From: JAUSIF01 sp964620215
GTDB lineage: Bacteria > Pseudomonadota > Alphaproteobacteria > Rhizobiales > Xanthobacteraceae
Direction of reading: 5' to 3'
Assembly (NCBI GenBank): GCA_964620215.1
Contig: CAZUJE010000128.1
Location: 1 to 8,222 of the forward strand
Length of the DNA: 8,222 bases
The notes beneath the pieces are model-generated. The model worked only from the letters and a program-made list of their open reading frames with translations, did no database searches and was not told the DNA's origin. Positions 6,573-8,222 of the stretch are shown piece after piece; the stretch's first letter is position 1; the number at the start of each line of letters is the position of its first letter. The position numbers and the translations under genes are program-made.

Positions 6573-7754
6573 TTACGCCGCCTTTTTGGTGGCGAGAAAC
6601 TCCGACATGCGCGCAAGCGCTTTCTGGATGTTTTCGGCGGAGTTGGCGTAGGAAATCCGCATATAGCCTTCGCCGAGCACGCCGAAATCCGGGCCGCCGA
6701 TGGTGGCGACGCCGGTTTCTTCCAGCAGCGCTGAAGCAAGCGGTTTCGCTTTCCAGCCGGTGCCCTTGATATTCGGGAAGGCATAGAACGCGCCTTTGGG
6801 CGTCGCGCAGGAAATACCGGGAAGGTTGTTCAGTCCTTCGACCACAATCTTCCGGCGCTTGTCGAATTCCGTGAGCATTTTCTTGACGTCGGCCTGCGAG
6901 CCAGTGAGGGCGGCGAGACCGGCATATTGCGTCGGCGCGTTCACGCAGGAATAGAGGTTCACCGCGAGCTTGCGCGCGTAGTCGTAGAGCTTTCCCGGCC
7001 AGATCGCATAGCCAAGTCGCCAGCCGGTCATCGCGTAGGTCTTCGACCAACCATTCAGCAAAATCAACCGGTCGCGGATCGACGGGTAGTTGAGCAGGCA
7101 AACATGCGTCTCGCCGTCATATAACATTTGATCGTAAATTTCGTCCGACATGATTGCGACGTCGGGAAACTTTTCGAGGCCCGCGATCAGCTTGTCCACC
7201 TCCGCCTTCGGCGTGACGCCGCCGGTCGGATTCGCGGGCGAGTTCAAAATCAGCAGCCGCGTTTTCGGCGTGATAAGTTTCAGCGTTTCGTCCGCGGAAA
7301 ATGCAAAACCGTTTTCCTCCCGGACCGGAACCGGTATCGGCCGTGCGCCGGTGAACTCGATCATCGAGCGATAAATCGGAAAGCCGGGATCGGGGTAAAG
7401 AATATCCACGCCCGGCTCGCCGAACATCAGGATCGCCATGTACATGGTCGGCTTGCCGCCCGGCATAATCATCACCGAGTCCGGAGAGACTTCCGCCTTG
7501 AAGCGCTTGTGCAGGTCGGCGGCGACGGCTTCGCGCAATGGCTTGATGCCTGTCGCTGGCGTGTAGCCGTGGTGGCCGTCCTTGATAGCCTTGATCGCGG
7601 CCTCAACGATATGCGCGGGCGTCGGGAAATCCGGCTGGCCGATGCCGAGATTGATAATGTCGCGGCCCTGAGCGGCAAGCTCGGTCGCGCGCGCCAGCAC
7701 GGCAAAAGCGTTCTCTTCCCCGATACGATCAAAGGCTGCAATCGTTCGCAGCAT
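6573..7754 (-). CDS. PLP-dependent class I/II aminotransferase
   Basis: A 393-residue fold-type I aminotransferase, probably a cytoplasmic dimer moving an amino group between an amino acid and a 2-oxo acid. Using the 7754 start, the visible motifs are NLGIGQPDFPTP near 35-46, the PGGKPTMYMAI cofactor-binding segment near 98-108, ANPTGG with Asn175, SDEIYDQMLYDG with Asp204 and Tyr207, and NGWSKTYAMTGWRLG with the Schiff-base Lys238 and Arg246. GYMRISYA carries Arg366, which should bind the substrate carboxylate. A TTG at 7775 could add seven residues, but the ATG at 7752-7754 has GGAGGAA upstream at ideal distance and is chosen. Such proteins are often labelled aspartate aminotransferase. The amino donor is not determined by these motifs, and no biosynthetic neighbour points to a pathway. 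Confidence 0.93.
   Translation of the reverse strand: MLRTIAAFDRIGEENAFAVLARATELAAQGRDIINLGIGQPDFPTPAHIVEAAIKAIKDGHHGYTPATGIKPLREAVAADLHKRFKAEVSPDSVMIMPGGKPTMYMAILMFGEPGVDILYPDPGFPIYRSMIEFTGARPIPVPVREENGFAFSADETLKLITPKTRLLILNSPANPTGGVTPKAEVDKLIAGLEKFPDVAIMSDEIYDQMLYDGETHVCLLNYPSIRDRLILLNGWSKTYAMTGWRLGYAIWPGKLYDYARKLAVNLYSCVNAPTQYAGLAALTGSQADVKKMLTEFDKRRKIVVEGLNNLPGISCATPKGAFYAFPNIKGTGWKAKPLASALLEETGVATIGGPDFGVLGEGYMRISYANSAENIQKALARMSEFLATKKAA
6576..6594. terminator. Possible stem-loop between the convergent transporter and aminotransferase
   Basis: CGCCGCC (6576-6582) can pair with GGTGGCG (6588-6594), one G:T pair included, around a TTTTT loop. It covers the last codons of the aminotransferase, five bases past the transporter stop. 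It sits where a two-way terminator would be expected, but neither strand has a T-tract after the stem, and the sequence also codes for the ATKKAA tail of the enzyme. Termination may instead depend on Rho. Confidence 0.2.
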
Positions 7755-7758
7755 AGGC

Positions 7759-7765
7759 TTCCTCC
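7759..7765 (-). promoter_or_regulatory. Strong ribosome-binding site fixing the aminotransferase start
   Basis: On the minus strand this reads GGAGGAA, with GGAGG six bases before the ATG at 7754. It decides in favour of that ATG over the in-frame TTG at 7775, which would place this site inside the coding sequence. Confidence 0.85.
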
Positions 7766-7842
7766 GGCTTCCCAACCCAATTGTTTTGCGGGCACATTAG
7801 GCGCATAAATTGGCGGAAATCAATTCGTAACAAGCAGGTCGC

Positions 7843-7866
7843 GGGGTCCGGCCGTTGCCGGGGCCC
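7843..7866 (+). promoter_or_regulatory. GC-rich stem-loop directly before the dehydratase ribosome-binding site
   Basis: CCGGC (7848-7852) pairs with GCCGG (7857-7861) around a CGTT loop. The stem extends through a T:G pair (7847/7862) and one G:G mismatch to GGG/CCC (7843-7845 with 7864-7866). It ends two bases before the Shine-Dalgarno sequence of the dehydratase at 7869. If the transcript begins upstream of it, the structure could affect ribosome access or mRNA stability. There is no T-tract, so it is not a terminator. Confidence 0.4.
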
Positions 7867-7868
7867 TC

Positions 7869-7875
7869 GGGAGGA
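7869..7875 (+). promoter_or_regulatory. Ribosome-binding site of the sugar-acid dehydratase
   Basis: GGGAGGA, with GGAGG at 7870-7874, lies five bases before the ATG at 7880 and fixes that start. Another ATG at 7875 is followed at once by TGA (7878-7880) and touches the Shine-Dalgarno sequence, so it is not a usable gene start. Confidence 0.8.
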
Positions 7876-7879
7876 TGTG

Positions 7880-8222
7880 ATGGTTGCCAAGAAGAACACC
7901 GGGAAAAAGCTGAAGCTGCGTTCGCAGTTATGGTTCGACAATCCGGACGACATGCATATGTCGGCGCACTATGTGGAACGTTACCTGAATTACGGGCTGT
8001 CGCGCGACGAACTACAGGCCGGCAAGCCGATCATCGGGATTGCGCAGACCGGCTCTGACCTCTCACCCTGCAACCGGCACCATATCGATCTGGCCAAGCG
8101 CGTGCGCGAAGGCATCCGCGAGGCGGGCGGCATTGCGTTTGAATTTCCGGTGCATCCGATCCAGGAGACCGGCAAGCGCCCGACCGCGGCGCTCGACCGC
8201 AACCTCGCCTATCTCGGCCTCG
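7880..8222 (+). CDS. IlvD/Edd-family sugar-acid dehydratase (3' end beyond the window)
   Basis: Only the first 114 residues are present; family members are usually about 570-600 residues, so most of the gene lies to the right. The visible part begins MVAKKNTGKKLKLRSQLWF and carries YVERYLNYGLSRDELQAGKP (31-50), GIAQTGSDLSPCNRHH (53-68) and FPVHPIQETGKRPTAALDRN (89-108). Cys64 in the SPCN motif should be the first ligand of the iron-sulfur cluster these dehydratases use with a magnesium ion. This N-terminus resembles the sugar-acid branch (L-arabinonate, D-xylonate, galactonate) more than dihydroxy-acid dehydratase of branched-chain amino acid synthesis, which differs around this cysteine. The product would be a 2-keto-3-deoxy sugar acid. 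The exact substrate cannot be settled from this fragment. A strong ribosome-binding site supports the ATG at 7880. Confidence 0.9.
   Translation, partial: MVAKKNTGKKLKLRSQLWFDNPDDMHMSAHYVERYLNYGLSRDELQAGKPIIGIAQTGSDLSPCNRHHIDLAKRVREGIREAGGIAFEFPVHPIQETGKRPTAALDRNLAYLGL

Larger units (their letters stand above)
7755..7879. promoter_or_regulatory. Divergent promoter region of the aminotransferase and dehydratase genes
   Basis: These 125 bases must hold the promoters of both divergent genes. The middle (about 7775-7835) is AT-richer than its surroundings. Weak candidates are TTGTTT (7781-7786) and CATAAA (7804-7809), 17 bases apart on the plus strand, and TTGATT with TAATGT, 18 bases apart on the minus strand (7818-7823 and 7794-7799). 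Each matches the sigma-70 consensus only partly, and Hyphomicrobiales promoters are hard to call by eye, so only the region is claimed, not the boxes. Confidence 0.4.

Noticed and set aside
5896..6784. Long frames on both strands inside the transporter and aminotransferase genes
   Set aside because: They are arginine- and serine-rich out-of-frame readings of two clear genes and match no family.

Overview
The window reads as chromosomal DNA of a GC-rich alphaproteobacterium of the order Hyphomicrobiales (Rhizobiales), most like the Bradyrhizobium/Afipia/Rhodopseudomonas group. This rests on the style of the chemotaxis receptor signalling domain and its C-terminus, on an initiator tRNA with the variant anticodon stem reported for rhizobia, and on the aminotransferase and sugar-acid dehydratase, which look like the versions common in that group. 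This is recognition from memory, not a database result. All complete genes look intact; no insertion sequence, phage gene, CRISPR array or pseudogene was seen.

Layout. An initiator tRNA-Met (+) opens the window and may be the tail of an rRNA operon lying to the left. A methyl-accepting chemotaxis protein gene (-) points towards it. After a 230-base divergent spacer comes a two-gene unit (+): a crotonase-fold enoyl-CoA hydratase/isomerase homologue, then a family III (CaiB/BaiF) CoA-transferase whose ATG directly follows the upstream stop. Facing it, with stops 3 bases apart, is a PfkB-family kinase of 2-keto-3-deoxygluconate kinase type (-). Upstream of the kinase on the same strand is a small secreted LprI-like protein, with an inverted-repeat-rich spacer between them. 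A ten-helix EamA/DMT transporter (+) diverges from the LprI-like gene and ends one base from the stop of a class I/II aminotransferase (-). The last gene, divergent from the aminotransferase and cut by the window end, is an IlvD/Edd-type sugar-acid dehydratase (+).

How the genes fit. The crotonase and CoA-transferase form a plausible unit that attaches CoA to a carboxylic acid and then processes the thioester; the substrate is not visible. The dehydratase and the KDG-type kinase are enzymes of sugar-acid breakdown through 2-keto-3-deoxy acids, but they are 2.9 kb apart and not in one operon, so a shared pathway is only inferred. The remaining genes look like independent housekeeping or accessory genes.

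I found no clear new multi-gene system. The points most worth checking are the crotonase lacking one of the two canonical catalytic glutamates, the stem-loop just before the ribosome-binding site of the dehydratase, and the cluster of inverted repeats ahead of the kinase. The start of the aminotransferase should be placed at 7754, where a strong Shine-Dalgarno sequence sits.
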